DNA of 64,000 bases. Source: Tricholoma matsutake. Taxonomy: Eukaryota > Basidiomycota > Agaricomycetes > Agaricales > Tricholomataceae. The notes beneath the pieces were generated by a model. The model was given only the letters and a program-made list of their open reading frames with translations, was not told where the DNA came from and made no database searches. The stretch spans positions 558,001-622,000 of the forward strand of contig AP026540.1 of NCBI GenBank assembly GCA_026075535.2, given 5' to 3'. This document shows, piece after piece, positions 33,644 through 46,496 of the stretch. Made by a program: the position numbers and the translations under genes. Every line of letters begins with the position of its first letter. The stretch's first letter is position 1.

Positions 33644-34488
33644 ATGCTGAACCCCTTCATCTCAGAACATCGAGGGGATATGCAACCGCCCTTCCCACTG
33701 GACCCGGCATTTGTATCTTTGCACCAACTACCCAAAACTCCAGAAGCTCAGACCAGACACCAATGCCTAACTTCAAATTCCCATTTGCCTCATATTCTGG
33801 AACACTTATGGCCTACCATTGAGACTGCCCATATCAATGGGGACGGGAAGGAGGTGTCAGACAGTGAAATCGAGGTTGAAGACCCCATAGAAATGCTCAA
33901 CTGATCTGAAGGCTGAATATGGGACGAAGGCCCATTCACGAACCAATATCTATGCATGAAGATCAGGAACATAGCACACAACCAAACAAGAGAGGTCTTA
34001 ACCCTCGCCAAGAAAATGGTAGACCCATCTTTGATGGTCTACAAGAACATATACCTCGATATATTCAAGGCGCTCATAGTGAAATGGGTCACCTCAAAGA
34101 AAAGGGATACGATAATGTCAACTCCATCCATAACAAACCTAGAAGACTACATGGAACAATGAGCTGAGACCCCTCGACATCAGCTTAAATGTGAAACCAA
34201 AGATATTTGAGTACCCCAAGATGTACAACCAGAATACTCCTATGTGAACCCCACTGTCAAGATTGCTATTACCAATATCAATGCACCTCAGCAAGCAGGG
34301 GAATCGAACAACAACTACCGCTGCTGTTGTGATGCAGCTAATTGACATCACCATGTTATGTTCAACAAGACACCATCCCCAATGACCTTTCACCAGCCAG
34401 AACCAACTGAATACATGGACTCTACTCAACCCGCTGATAAATCCACCTTGTCGTTCAAGCTCGGAAAACACATCTACAATTGTTGTTG
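33644..34488 (+). pseudogene. Unknown coding region ending STLSFKLGKHIYNCC
   Basis: Open from 33644 to 33904. A second frame (33919-34162) reads KIRNIAHNQTREVLTLAKK and IFKALIVKWVTSKK, and the sequence continues with several stops to about 34488, where it closes on STLSFKLGKHIYNCC and a stop. The same closing phrase and following 3' sequence recur at 47070-47160, so this is a repeated, probably transposon-borne gene. No domain is recognised. Confidence 0.4.
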
Positions 34489-34815
34489 AAGCTCTACGAA
34501 CCCATACGAACCCTTCTGAAGATCTACAAAGCTCTATGAAGCTCTACAATGAAAACATTATTCTGGACATATGTAGCCAATCAACAATGTGCTGACCACA
34601 GCTATGAGGATGGATTCACACCAAATGGCTTTGGGGCTACAACAATTTATCTTCAAAATCTCTGATAAAAGGAGGCACCAAGTCCATATGAGTTGAGAAA
34701 AAACAATTCTGTTGTAACTACAAGTCATCACTACCAGAACCCCTGCTGTCAGAGTCACTGCTATCACCTTTGTGCTCTCCTGTTTTCAAAGACTTGTAAC
34801 TATTGCAACTACTAC
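34489..34815. other. 3' region, no gene seen
   Basis: Starts with short repeats of AAGCTCTATGAA type and runs to the stop codon of the CxC5 gene on the other strand. Nothing else is recognised. Confidence 0.4.
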
Positions 34816-37800
34816 TTAGTCATAGGTATCAATGCCAATATCAGGATCACTACTCTGCTGAACATTTTTTCCTTTGCTGTTCTGTTTCTCAATCACCATT
34901 CTGGTGTGGTAAAATAGCATAGTATGAAGAAACCAGTCAAAATTACCTGGAACCATTCTTTTCAGTATATTTTCAAATCCTCCCAGCCATGCATTGAGCT
35001 GTTCACATGCCTGAGAAGTTGACTATCAGAAAAAAAAATTAACAACAATCAAATTAAAGTTTACATCACCTGTGTATTAAAGGCACGTTTGTAATAGTTA
35101 TTCCCATCATTGTCTTTCCCCACAACAACTAAGTTGGGAGCCGATCCATCCAATGGTGCTGGATTGCACCATTTTCTGCACATGTAATCGGTGGTCTGAT
35201 GATTGATATAGTGGTATGAGTCCACTACAAACTGGGTTGTCTTTTCCCAGATATGATTCCAACTTCCATTTGCGATTGCTGTACAAAGCACTAGACATGC
35301 TTTGTCAATGCAAATATAATCTGGCTTTGAATCTTCTGTAGGAAATACTGATTCCAAAAATGCTAGAATATTTGTAGGTGATTCTGACTTGGCAAATTTG
35401 GCCCATGCAACTACAACACCACAAGGGGCACAGATTGTTTCAACACAGTAAAACCAGGAAGGATAAAAGTAGTTCTTTCTTTCCAGTTCCTCTGCTGGTT
35501 CATCATGTGGGTGTGTAGATTGACCAGCCTGCAACCATGGCTGGGTATTTGGTTGCTTAAAAATATGACGAGCTCCAGGCAGTGTCTGGCATTTATGTTG
35601 TTGGATATGTTTTTCCATAGATCCTGGTGGCTTTGACAAGCTTTGGTCCTAGTAACTTTGGTGTTTGTACAATCCCAAACATGACACTTTGTAGCAAACT
35701 CTTCTTGATGTACTGCACAAAAAACAGCTCCCCATGAATTTTCAAGTTCTCTTTCACAATTGTCATAAGCACAATACTATATATCCAAGTCAGTTATAAT
35801 GTTGCTCAGTATTGAAAAAACATACAGAGGGGCCAACAACCATACCATCAAGTACCATCATTCTGACATCAGCATTGCCATTTGTAGCAGCCTGAGTAGA
35901 GGCTTGTGTTGCTCCAGATGGTTGTATTGGCTGTGAGTCTAACAGCTCCTGGATTTCTCCAATACCACCTTCAAGTTGTGGAACCAAGGCATTCTCATCT
36001 GCTCCAACTGTGGCTGCAGCATCATACAAAGAGAAAGTATCTGCTCAGGCTTTGTATTTCTGAGTGCATTCAGAGCAGTGGTGGTTTTCTGCAGCTCTGA
36101 TTATTCCTTTCTCACCCAGAATTTCAAATGCTTGCTTTGTAACTTGATGCAGAGCAAGACCATCTGCCAGCTCCAGATCTATACCAGAAGAACTTGCAAG
36201 TGATCGAATGGATTCCTGAACAAAACTATGCCAGACTTGATCACATGATACTTTGACTGAGCTTTGTTTTCCAATGGCATCATTCCAAAACTCTGTATAT
36301 GCAGAAAATGATGCATGAAAATGATAGACACCCATCACAACTGCATTTGCAAACAGCCGGTCTGCCCAGATATTCTGGCCAATTTTGAGATACTTGGCAG
36401 AATTTAGATACACTCTAGCATGTTTTGTTTGCTTGTTTTCAATAGGTGCATGTTCATGATTGGCATAATACATGGTATCACAGTGAGTGTATTGGCCAGT
36501 AAGGACTGGACACTCTTCATAGGTAGAAAATTCTTTGATGAGTGTGACCAGTGGGATATCACATTGCCTTGTAACTTGTTGTAATGATTGAGGGTCACAA
36601 GAGTCAGTTGTACATTGAAAGGTGTCAGGACAAATCAAATGGATACCTTCAATTTTCTTGTAAGATACTGGCTTCAACTTGTGTTTGATTTTGCCATATT
36701 TATTACTAGGATGCAGTCCCAGTGATTTGGACAAAGCATCGAGCTGTTTGCCAAGAGCAGTAATCTGGAAATCCTCAGAGAGTGTAGTTGACTCTTTGAG
36801 AGTAATTTTGTGCCCTCAATGCATAATTTGTCTTGAATTGATCTTGATAGGCATTTCATCCAGCCTGAAACAGTAACACTATTTTCACCACGAAATTGGC
36901 GTTTTTGTTGCCTTGCATGCAAGGCAAGCAACTCTGGATTTTCAGTTAGACTAAAAACCATGCAGAGAACAGAGGCCAAAGAGATTGTGGAGTCAAAGTT
37001 TTCCTTGATGAATTGGCTAAATTCAGCAAAGGAAGTTTCTGGAAAAGTTATCATGTCTGGTAATGCAACAGCCTGTGGCAAAAAAGCCTGTGCTGCAAAA
37101 ATTCAGAACAAAATGGACAATGCTTGAAGTAAATTGAGAATTGCAAAAATTGAGGCCTGAATTGAACTAACCAAACTTGAATATTGGCCTTCAATTGGTA
37201 CACTACATACAAATTGCTCACTTTTGTGATTTCTTGGGTTCCTTCTCCTTCTCCTTCTCCTTTGCTTTTCCCTTGCCTTTGTGTGAATTTCCAGATCCCT
37301 TCTCCTTCTCCTTTCCCTTTTTATTCTTCTTTTTTGTGTCCAACTCCTCTGAATCTGACTTTATCCCTTCACCCCCTCTCCTCAACAATTCATGAAGATC
37401 CACAAATCTATACTGCCCCTTCTCAACTTTCCAGACCTCAAGATCAGATGGTGCATCTTCATTATCCTCCAGCCAAGCAACCATGTGGGAATGTTCTGCA
37501 ACATGTGGACAATATTTGCGAATATAATTGTACCAGAATGTCTTGGACTGCATTGTTTCAATGACCTGCTCATGAGTTGGCTTTCATTCAAAAGGTAATT
37601 CACCATCCTTCCATTTTCTGTCCAAAACTGGAATTGCTGTGAGGAAGGCCTTGTAATTTGAATAAGAATGCCGAAGAGATCTTTGTTTACAGTCTGCAAG
37701 ATGGATTGGAATGCCAAGATGAGCCATAAGCTCAGCTGAATAGGATGTCAAGTCAACAGATGCAGAATGACCTGCTGAAACTGATGGGCCTCGACTTGGG

Positions 37801-39693
37801 CCTCAACTCGCAGAACCTGAATGGCAATTTAAAATTGTTGAAGCCAGAGATTCAGGTGTCTCAAGTTCATCCTTTTCCTATCCAAAATATATTTAAAATA
37901 TTGTTTGAAATAAAGTCATGAGACTTACCAGCCACATTGGTAAAACATACTCATTATTGATTTTCATCCACATAATTTCCTCATCATCTCCAACTGCAGT
38001 ATCATATTTGCCTTTAACAGTCCAGTCACTATCCTCATAGGTATGAATTCTGATGTTGGGTTCTATTGCCAGGGTTAGAATATTATTCAAGTTCAAAATT
38101 ATCAACTTACTGTATATAGGCAAATATTTGTGGGACAACTTAGTAAGAATGGGACCAAGAGTTTGAGACATATCAGCCTTAAGTATATGTTTGGGCTTGA
38201 CATTAACAGGATCCAGGTTGGCCGAATCAGAAATTGACTCATAGAGGTAGACTTTTCCAGGAACAGAAATCATAAGATCCATATCCATCTCAAGATCAGG
38301 AGCATCTGCGAGGCTGAATGTGTTGCCAAATGCCCTACCATGCATTATTCCTCCAGAGGTTCAGGATGCTCCTTGAAGATTCTGGGAGGGGCTAGTGGGT
38401 GGGCTCATCATACAAACATCTGTTCAGCATTATATCTTGAGTTCAATCAAATTATGGGCAAAGACTGAGATACCTTCAGGATTCCCATCAGGGTTGATGA
38501 CAGCACCATCATTGGGCTGGGCAGTGTGGTCATTCAGGTCAGTGTGGTCGCATTTGTGTTTGTCATTCCTGGTGTTGTTGCTCCCATTGCATTTGTTGTC
38601 CCCCTCATGTTGGTTGCCATCCCCCTGGCCTTCGCTTTCGTTCCCCTCATTCTCCTCGCATTGGTTGTTGTCCCCCTCACATTTGTCATTGTCCCCCTCA
38701 CATTTGTTGATGTTGTCCCCCTCGCATTTGTCATTGTCCTGGCCTTCACAGCTGTTCCCCTTGGCAGCTGTTCCCCTTGCCTTTGCTGTCATTCCCCTCG
38801 CATTTGTTGTCCCCCTTGCCTTTGCTGCTGTTCCCCTTGGATTATTGTCCTCCCTGCATTTGACACCCCCCTCCCACTGGCCATCGTCATTCTCCCCCTG
38901 CTGGCCATTGTTTTCTTCATCGTCATTATCCTCGTTGTCATTTTCTTCATTGTTGTTTTCTTTGTTTTCTTCCTTGTCATTTTCTTCACTGTTGTTTTCT
39001 TTGCCATCATTTTCTTTGCCATCATTTTCTTTGCCATCCTTTGGTTTGTTGTGGTCCTCTTTGCTGTTGTTGCCATCCTTGTCTTTGCTGTCCCCTTCTG
39101 TGTCCTCTTCATTGTCATTTTCATCACCACTCCCATCATTGGAGCTGCTGTCATTGGAATCCATGCTGGAGTCAGATTTGGAGTCCTTGGGGAGCTTGGA
39201 ACGGCAGCAGCGGCCCTTCAGCTGCATGGCAGGGGTAGTACAGGCACAAGGGGGTGGAGCAATGGTGACACCGCTCTGCTTGAGTGCCAGCTCAGACCTT
39301 GCAAAAAAATGGGAAAGATTGTTGTCAGTATCAGTAGAAACAGTAGACCAACACTTACTTTGTCAATTTTGAAGGTTCCATGGTAGCGGCATCCTCTCGA
39401 GCCTTAGCGTTCGAGGTTTTTCTGCACGAGCGAAGAAATAAGTAAATATGGCCAGGGAAGGAAAATACTCACCTCCCAGAGCCCCCTTTGCCCCCTTTCC
39501 TCTTGGTCTGTGCCTCCCCTTGATCCTCCTCAGCTCCTTTCTGACCCCCTTTTCATTGCTTCTTAGCCTTGTGGTCATCATTGACCTGTGATGTGGAACA
39601 TTTGTGCCCAGCCGATGCTGTTGATTGAGGGGGCAATTGGGTTTGTTTGGTCTTGCTACGTGTCTTGGTGCCAGATGAGCAGGTGGTGGGCAT
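34816..39693 (-). pseudogene. CxC5/CxC6 cysteine-cluster gene of the KDZ type, copy J
   Basis: Minus-strand gene from the ATG at 39693 to the TAA at 34816, with at least seven introns of 50-80 bp. Order: Lys/Gly-rich start, short exon, a long Asn/Asp/Glu/Gly-repeat exon (39290-38477), QGAS...GRAFGNTFSLAD, KADMSQTLGPILTKL, YEDSDWTVKGKYDTAVGDDEE, MVAWLEDNED plus Lys/Glu tail, FSLTENPELLALHARQQ, the CxC5 cluster (HLICPDTFQCTTDSC, CPVLTGQYTHC, CSECTQKY) and a CxC6-like cluster (CAYDNCERELE, then KCHVWDC). The C-terminal half reads YFYPSWFYCVETICAPCG, YICIDKACLVL, VVDSYHYINHQTTDYMC and ACEQLNAWLGGFENILKRM, which looks like a DDE/RNase H-fold transposase core. Four stops (two near 39555 and 38372, one near 37770, one near 36047) and two frameshifts (near 36815 and 35620) disable it, yet most blocks are intact, so decay is recent. 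Confidence 0.75.
35011..35069 (-). other. Last intron of copy J
   Basis: GTGATG donor and TTCTCAG acceptor, 59 bases. Splicing joins FNTQ to ACEQLNAW in phase 0 and removes the apparent early stop. Confidence 0.75.
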
Positions 39694-40110
39694 GGTGGTG
39701 AGTGTCGATGTCGCAGATGTGGTGGTGGTATGATGATTGTCTAAGACTAACTATATGTACCGATGTACACCGGCACTTCCCACACTTAGTGTTAGCATGA
39801 CAAATGGTCATGACAAACAGTAATGACACACATTCAGACTGGGAAAGATGGTGTATCGAGACTTGTTATTCTGAAGTCTAGCTACAAATATGAGGGTTTT
39901 TATATGTAAGTAGGTTGTCCATAGGCTATGCAAGGCAATACATAACCAAGTAACAAACACTGTTCCCACAGGTAACAAAGTAGATGAATATGAAATACCA
40001 GAAACTTCAGTGGACTTCTCATGATGACACCTGTCACTTTTTGCTACACTGACAGTCCCATTCCAATGTCAAAATGGCATGCAAAACATGTAACGTGTTT
40101 TGTTTGGGGT
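39694..40110. other. No gene seen
   Basis: About 420 bases upstream of copy J. It would hold its promoter. No motif stands out. Confidence 0.4.
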
Positions 40111-41746
40111 TCATTAACAAAAATTCATCTAATTAATTATATACTTAACTACAATTATCAAACCACCCTATGAGCAGGCGCTTGTAGGCATGGGGTGGAT
40201 CGTAGGTGGGCCCAGAGAAATAAATAAAAAAGAAAGAAAAAATAGAAATGGTCCAGGAGACACTTGTCTCCTGGGCCAGAGAATAGTAAAGAAATTAATG
40301 AATGAAAAATACCCAGGAGACAAGTGTCTCCTGGGCCTGTCCCGTCATCGTCCCCTTCCCTTTCCCTGGTCATGGTTAATCCACCCTGCCTGTCATCCTG
40401 GTCCTGGTCCTCATTGTCCTGGTTTGGCTATCATTGTCCCCTATTGTCGTCCCCTATTCATTGTTGTCACCAGCCCCATTCCACCCATGATCCACCCTAC
40501 GAGCAGTTACTCATGGGACTGGACACAGGTGGTGTGTCATTTGGTGGGTGGGGCTGGGGCCTGCGGGTTCTATTTGCTGTGCTGGCACCCACGATCTACC
40601 CTACGAGCAGGGGCTCGCAGGCATGGGGGCGGGTGCTCGGTCGGTATTGTGGCATCGTTTAGATGCTAAAAAACAAAGCAATATATTTTGTTAGTTTATC
40701 GACGCCATCATCATTTGGGCCCGTGTTGCATCCGAACTCAGCTGTTGGCAGCCATGGCGGTCATCGTCGTGTTGATGTCGTGGTCGGGTGCTGGGTTGTC
40801 CATCGTGATTGGGGTGTGCTGCGGCCAGTTCAGGGTGTTGGTGGTCTCTCATTGTCATAACCTAGTTAGAGCCTAAAGAAAGAGACAAAACAATAATTAG
40901 TCAAAAGAAAAAGAAAAAAAGAACATAAAAAAACATTACCTGGGCCCAAAACAACATCTGTCATTGTTTGGGCCCGAGGTGGTGCGAGTGTGGCCATTAG
41001 CAGGGTTAGATGAGGGGGTATGGGAACGTGGTGGTGGTGGGTGTTGACGGAGGGGAGGTGGTGGAAGGAAGGGAGGTGGCAGAAGGAAGGGAGGTGGCAG
41101 AAGGAAGGGAGGTGGCAGAAGGAAGTGGCCATGGCATTGTCGAGGAGTGGTGGTGATGAGCTGGCAGATGCAGCTGGGTGCTTTGTCATACACAGCCACT
41201 TGATGTGGTACTTAGATCAACTTATGTGGTATTTTATAAGGACACTGTGGTATAATGGTATATTGCACCTGTTTAATTTAACCCTGGGTCCTGGGTTCAA
41301 TCCTCATAGGTTTTATTTACTTTTTAATAGTAAGGACTCCTGGTTAAATACCAGTGGAGTCCTGGTGGATTCCCAGTAGAGTCCTGGTAGAGTCCTGGTA
41401 GAGTCCTGGTAGAGTCCTGGTAGAGTCCTGGTAGAGTCCTGGTGGATTCCTGGTAGAGTCCTGGTGGATTCCTGGTGGATTCCTGGTACCAGAGTCCTGG
41501 GGAATTCCAGGAATTCCTCCTGGAAGAGTGTAATTTACCAGGAATCAACCAGGAATCCCCCCAGAATGGGAAGAGTCAGGAATATATACTTGAGTGACAA
41601 ATGGCTGGAACATTGGTTCCCAATAATCCTCCAGGATTCCTCCAGGAATATGTGGGGGAGGACAAAGACCTCACGGATTCCAGAAATTCCAGAAATTCTG
41701 GCTGGACAAACCGGAATCCAACGGTAATAGGTGGGGGAGTGTAAAG
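40111..41746 (+). mobile_element. Composite element 6 (type-a end lost)
   Basis: Right side complete: tandem AGAGTCCTGGT repeats (about 41355-41475), then GGAATATGTGGGGGAGGACAAAGACCT ending near 41677 and a further end-like GGTGGGGGAGTGTAAAG at 41746. A type-b tRNA-like module faces right (41238-41312). Hairpins lie at 40249-40278, 40310-40340 and 40938-40975, palindromes at about 40162-40198, 40492-40525 and 40578-40620. A GGGAGGTGGCAGAAGGAA minisatellite lies at 41050-41115. The left end is missing. Confidence 0.65.
41238..41312 (+). repeat. tRNA-like module, type b
   Basis: A box TGGTATAATGG (41247-41257) and B box GGTTCAATCCT (41294-41304). Confidence 0.7.
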
Positions 41747-41914
41747 TACTCACAGGGATGGGGATGGGGATGGGAATGGGGAAGCAGCACTGACATTGGA
41801 GCTTGACAGGACCACAAAAACAATGATATTACTACAATGATGTGCATTAAGAACAGAATACAGACAAAAGCTACATAGATGTATATATAATGAGTAAGGT
41901 ATTAATTATCCTTC

Positions 41915-42638
41915 CACATCACTGGGAATCAGCAGGGGGATTGGCCATAGCATCTGAGTGGGATGACGGTGTAATTTTTGAGAACCTCCTTTCAAATGAT
42001 TTCAACTTATTTTCAACCCTTTCCTTCAAAATGACATATGTTTTCAATCTTATATCTTGTTGTTTGAGCTTCTCCACCTTGGCCATGTATAGACAAAGGC
42101 TGGCATGTGCCAAGCTGGTCTTGAAGGCCCTTCACTTCAGCATGGCAGCTCAACAACTCCCTGTCTGTCAAGTCCTGCAACAGGATGAACTAATGTAGAA
42201 ACACAAATGAGGATGACACTTACTGGATTGGCAGGTAGGGTGAGCTCATTGCAGGCCACCAGGTAGTATGGTGGTGCAGTCATGTTGCCAGACTGCAAAT
42301 TGATCATAATGTCAGTTGGGATAGACAAGACATGGGAGTGGATAGAGAAATGGGAGTGGCCAGGATATGGGAGCAGCCAGTATATGGGAGCAGCCAGGAC
42401 ACAGCAGTGGCCAGAGACATGGCAGCAGTCCTTAACTTCAACCTGATTTGAAATAAATGAAGCTTACCCTCCATCCGCATTATGGACATCAAGTTCCAAC
42501 TTCTGGCAATAGGCATTTATTGCCTGATGAGTGGCAGGAATCATAAAGTGGGGCACTAAATAGTGGTGCCCATTGTTGGCTCAGATAGAGACATGACCAT
42601 CTAGAACATTGCCTTGCATTTGCTGCTGGTCGCTCATT
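41915..42638 (-). pseudogene. Unknown spliced gene A (KDZ neighbourhood)
   Basis: Minus strand from the ATG at about 42638 (MSDQQQMQGNVLDGHVSI, then a stop). It continues as GHHYLVPHFMIPATHQAINA, a GTAAGC donor, an exon with TDIMINLQSGNMTAPPYYLV and CNELTLPANP, a short intron (GTAAGT to TTGCAG), and a helical charged end (DLTDRELLSCHAEVKGLQ; in another frame AKVEKLKQQDIRLKTY) that may form a coiled coil. Function unknown. It is divergent from gene B with about 185 bases between the starts, which suggests a shared promoter. In-frame stops and frame changes mark decay. Confidence 0.45.
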
Positions 42639-42821
42639 GTGGATGGATCAATGTAACAGAGGTTATAATGTGCATCTAATCTAGTGATCAGATATTGATG
42701 TTATTTGTTTGGCCTTGATGAACACATGTGATGGTTGATTTTCATCGTTCCAACTTTCATTGACTTTCAAACCCCATCACACCCGTCCCCATTCCTGTCC
42801 ACGCCCCGACTCATCTCAACA

Positions 42822-44172
42822 TGAATGTTACAGCTCAACAAGTCCTCAGCCACATCAGCCAGATTGAGCAGGCCATTAGAAACAGCCTTCAAACACAAAA
42901 CATCAAGGCCGTCATGAGGGAACAAAAATGGGCACTTGTAAGTAAAATACTATCAGGACAACAGTGGGACTAATATACTGTAGAACATATTATTTTCATG
43001 GCAAAGACAGGATCTTGGGGAGGATTTGAAAGTGGCATTCGGTGCCAAGTCTTTCTTGTGGGGTTTTTTGGTAGCATGGGGGGTTCTGATAGAATGGGAG
43101 ATGAGATTTTCATGGAAGGTCAGCTGTGCACAATGAAGAAATTCGATGAGAAAGGTGGGATTGCGGGAGCCTCAGGGGTTTTGGCATCGGGAGCAGGAGG
43201 TGGAGTGGCCACTGGTCCTTCAAGATCAGGAGCAGGACCACAAGGAGCAGGAGTGGCAGGTGGGGGTGCAGGAGCAGGATGAGGGAAGGGAGCAGGATGA
43301 GGGAGGGGAATGGGAGTGGGAATGGGAACAGGAATGGGAATGGGAATGGGAACGGGAGCCAGAGCTGGAGCTCAAGGGGAGAGCAGGTGGCTGGAGTTTG
43401 TCTACCCTTCTGGCTTATCTTCATCTTGCATTTCCTGCCTTTCTATCATACAATGGTGGACTATCACATAAGGTTATCACCCAGCTTTGCATTGAGAACC
43501 AATAAGATAGGTCCAAATGGTGTCCACTCACTTCTTTGTGAGATGCATACTTTACACTTCAACACTGTCCAGCTGCAATATCTATGGGCTCTTTTGACCT
43601 AGCCCATGGTCACCAGGTGGATGTAGATGCATTCAAACTACACTACATGACCACTTCTTCAGTGATCATCAGAAGTATGCTGAATTTGTGCTGAGTGAGC
43701 ATTATCTTGCCAAAATGATGAGGAAACCACAGGCACCCGCAGAGCCATTGGGATCCAGGTCATGCCATCCAAAACATCAACACCCAGATGCGTGCCCATT
43801 GGCACCACCCACCCCAACCACTCCAGCAAGACCAAGTGGGAGTGGCAGGACCAGGCAACTTCAGAGCAGCAGTGGGAGCTCTGGTGAGGATTTAGAAAAT
43901 GATGGGGAATTAGAGGGGACAGAAAGCGATGGAGATGGATTGTTGGAGCAAAAGGAGCAAATGGAACAATGGCAACAACCAGCGCGCAGGGCAGTAAGGC
44001 CCACTCCCTGCATATGATGCTTCCAGCTTGGGCAACAATGTCATGAACAGGTCAATGGGAAGGGTGCATGTTTTGAATGTGGGAAGGGCAAAGTCAAGTG
44101 TGAAAAAATGAAAGATGGTCATGGAGGGGACAAGCCAGTATTTTACATTCATACAGAAATATTGTTGTATAA
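42822..44172 (+). pseudogene. Unknown gene B with cysteine-rich tail (KDZ neighbourhood)
   Basis: Starts MNVTAQQVLSHISQIEQAI and reaches a GTAAGT donor at KWAL. Later segments include a Gly/Ala-rich part (43140-43282), a GAATGGGAATGG minisatellite (43280-43365), DHFFSDHQKYAEFVLSEHYL (about 43650-43710), a Pro/Ser-rich linker, and a tail with CHEQVNGKGACFECGKGKVKCE. The spacing C-x5-C-x9-C-x2-C-x6-C is reminiscent of small fungal zinc clusters. I do not know the family. Frames change several times, so the protein is broken. It faces away from gene A and converges with gene C. Confidence 0.45.
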
Positions 44173-46412
44173 TTAGTCTGAAAATTTCACATTTTTCCTC
44201 TTCTCTCTTTTACCAAGGGTTGTGATTAAAATGGCCTGTTGTGCAAGGTCATCAGCTGTCTTTCGGTGTCGACCCTCTGATTGGTTGATTGTCAGGTTTT
44301 GTTGGGATGGGGGTGGGGTCATTGGTTGATAGCTAACCATTGACGATCCTACATTGGACAAGCTGGCCACTCCCATGTCCTGGCCAGCAAAAAGGGGGCA
44401 AGGTTTAGGACATTGTGATGTTTGTTGAGGAGGTAGAGTGGAGTTGTCATTTCGGAACAGGGATGGATCAATAGGGGGTTCATTCACATTGTTGCCTGAC
44501 ATGGGTCCCATGTACCTGATGTACGTGTCTCGAGGTATAAGATACTGTGGTTCATCATCACCTGGACCATTAATTGGCTGTGGCTGAGTGATGCCAGCTC
44601 TACAGAGTATGTCCATCATTCAACAGAGTTGCACTTGTGTTTGTGTTGTGTGCCTGTTCTGCCATCAACATTTGGCCAGGTTTCTTTGGCTTGGATTTGC
44701 CTTTTGCAGCTTTTATGGCTCTTGATTGTGAATGTGGGTTGGGAGAAGATGCAGCTAAGCCTTGGGACTGGCCCTCGGGGTTGGGCATGGGCATGGGCAC
44801 AGGAGCAGGAGTGGGAGTGGATGAGTCAGCACTGGCCACTGGGTTGTCTGCACCAGGCATGGCAGCGGGGGAGTCTACATTGGGCATGGCAGCAGCATCT
44901 GCATTATGTCAGCCAGTGTGTTTGTGCATCCGTCAAGAAGGTGTAGGGCTATTAAAATCATTAGGATATTGCACAGGAGAGACACTACCATCATGTAGCT
45001 TGGTTCTTTTGAACCTGAATGCCCTCTCAGGGCCCTGTGCCATTTGCCACTGCAGAATGTGGTCAAAGAAGTCTTCTATGACACTCTTTTGCATGTTCCA
45101 TGGGTCTGTCCATTTGAACCTGGCTGGGAGATATTCAAGATTGATGAATGTCAATGTGTGCTCAGCAATTGCTGTGAATGGGACATGGTGAGTTTCGCTA
45201 GTTCTGCATGCAGATAAGTAACAACTCATTGAAAAGGAAGTGATCATACTGTAATGCTGCCCAACATACAACTTAAACCATTCCTCCAGCTCTTTTTTCT
45301 TGTACAGTGAGCCTTTCCATGGTGTGGGTAGGATGGGGAACCCATCACTTGTCATCTCAAGTCAGATTTGCATTGAGTCACCATGCGCTGTTGACCTTGA
45401 AGCAACGTCTGATGCACATAAAGCCTTGATGTAGCCCATGAAGTGGCACTTGAGCTCTGTGATCTCATTATTATATGTGTCTATGAAGGATCATGCAGGG
45501 GTGGCCATCAATGATGAAACATTTTCATGACTGTGATCAGGAGCAGGATCGGCAATGGCAGCAGAAGATTTTCACTCACGCGTCAACAACCATCAAACCA
45601 TCAGGTGCAGTGTAGGCTGTGAATGTCACAGAAAGCACCCCCATTTCTAGCCACTGTTGTCATGCAGTCTCCTCCACACGCTTAACCAGGTTCTTCTCTG
45701 CTTGACAAACATCAATGACACCATTGGCAGTGGCAACAGGAAGGGGAATGGCAATGGCAACGGGTTAACATACATTTGCTTTGTTTTCTCTGGATAACCT
45801 TCCTCCTCCATTTTCTCCTGCTCGGCCTCAAGCACTGTCTTTTCCTCTCCAGTCATGCTTTCAAAAACCCTCTTGATGGCTGGCAGTCAGCTCTGGAACC
45901 ATCCAGGCATACTTGTGGACGCATCCTGAACACCTAACATATCTCCAATCTCTTTCCAAACTCAGGCCTGGTGTAAGCTCCAGATCACTTCTGATCGCTT
46001 CACTTTGAAGTTGTTTGACTTCCTTGAGGAGCCTTTCATCATTCATCAGTTGTTTGAAAGCCAGTTTGTTAGTTCCTGGCAATGTGATCAATAATACAAC
46101 ATTGAATGGGATGATAGCCCACCTTGGCACACATGCAACTCTCCTCTGGATCTATCGGGGTCATCTCAATTGATGCCCAGTAATTAAAGATGGTGGGGAG
46201 AATGTCAGTCTTGAGTATTTGCAATCAGGCAGCTTTTGATTCCTGAGATCAGAATCCATCTTTATAAGGCTCGATGATCTTCCGCTCTTTGACCGTATAA
46301 TGGCTCCCCTTCTGGTACCATCTGTGTCCTGGGTTCTCTGATGGCTCAGGTGGCATTGGAGGGGATTGATGTGGAGGAAGGAATTGACCTTGCCATTGGC
46401 TTTACTTGTCAT
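44173..46412 (-). pseudogene. Unknown gene C (KDZ neighbourhood), several frames
   Basis: Minus strand from about 46412. Reading across frames gives HRWYQKGSHYTVKERKIIEP, LQILKTDILPTIFNYW, then MTGEEKTVLEAEQEKMEEEG, a segment with FPILPTPWKGSLYKKKELEE and LEYLPARFKWTDPWNMQK, a Pro/Ala/Ser-rich linker, and an end with YLIPRDTYIRYMG closing at 44173. I recognise this as a type of ORF repeated in Agaricomycete genomes beside transposons, with no known activity. At least three frame changes and a stop near 45355 show decay. It starts 85 bases from, and diverges from, gene D. Confidence 0.5.
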
Positions 46413-46496
46413 TTGGCATGAGGATCACATGAGGATAACACGAGGTCAATAGTACAATAAATAGCCCATCAATGCAATTGATTCCCCCCAATCATC

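Noticed and set aside
38395..39386. Long plus-strand ORFs (325 and 286 residues) that look like membrane proteins
   Set aside because: They are antisense shadows of the Asn/Asp/Glu-repeat exon of copy J; the hydrophobicity follows from the complementary strand of GAN/AAN codons.
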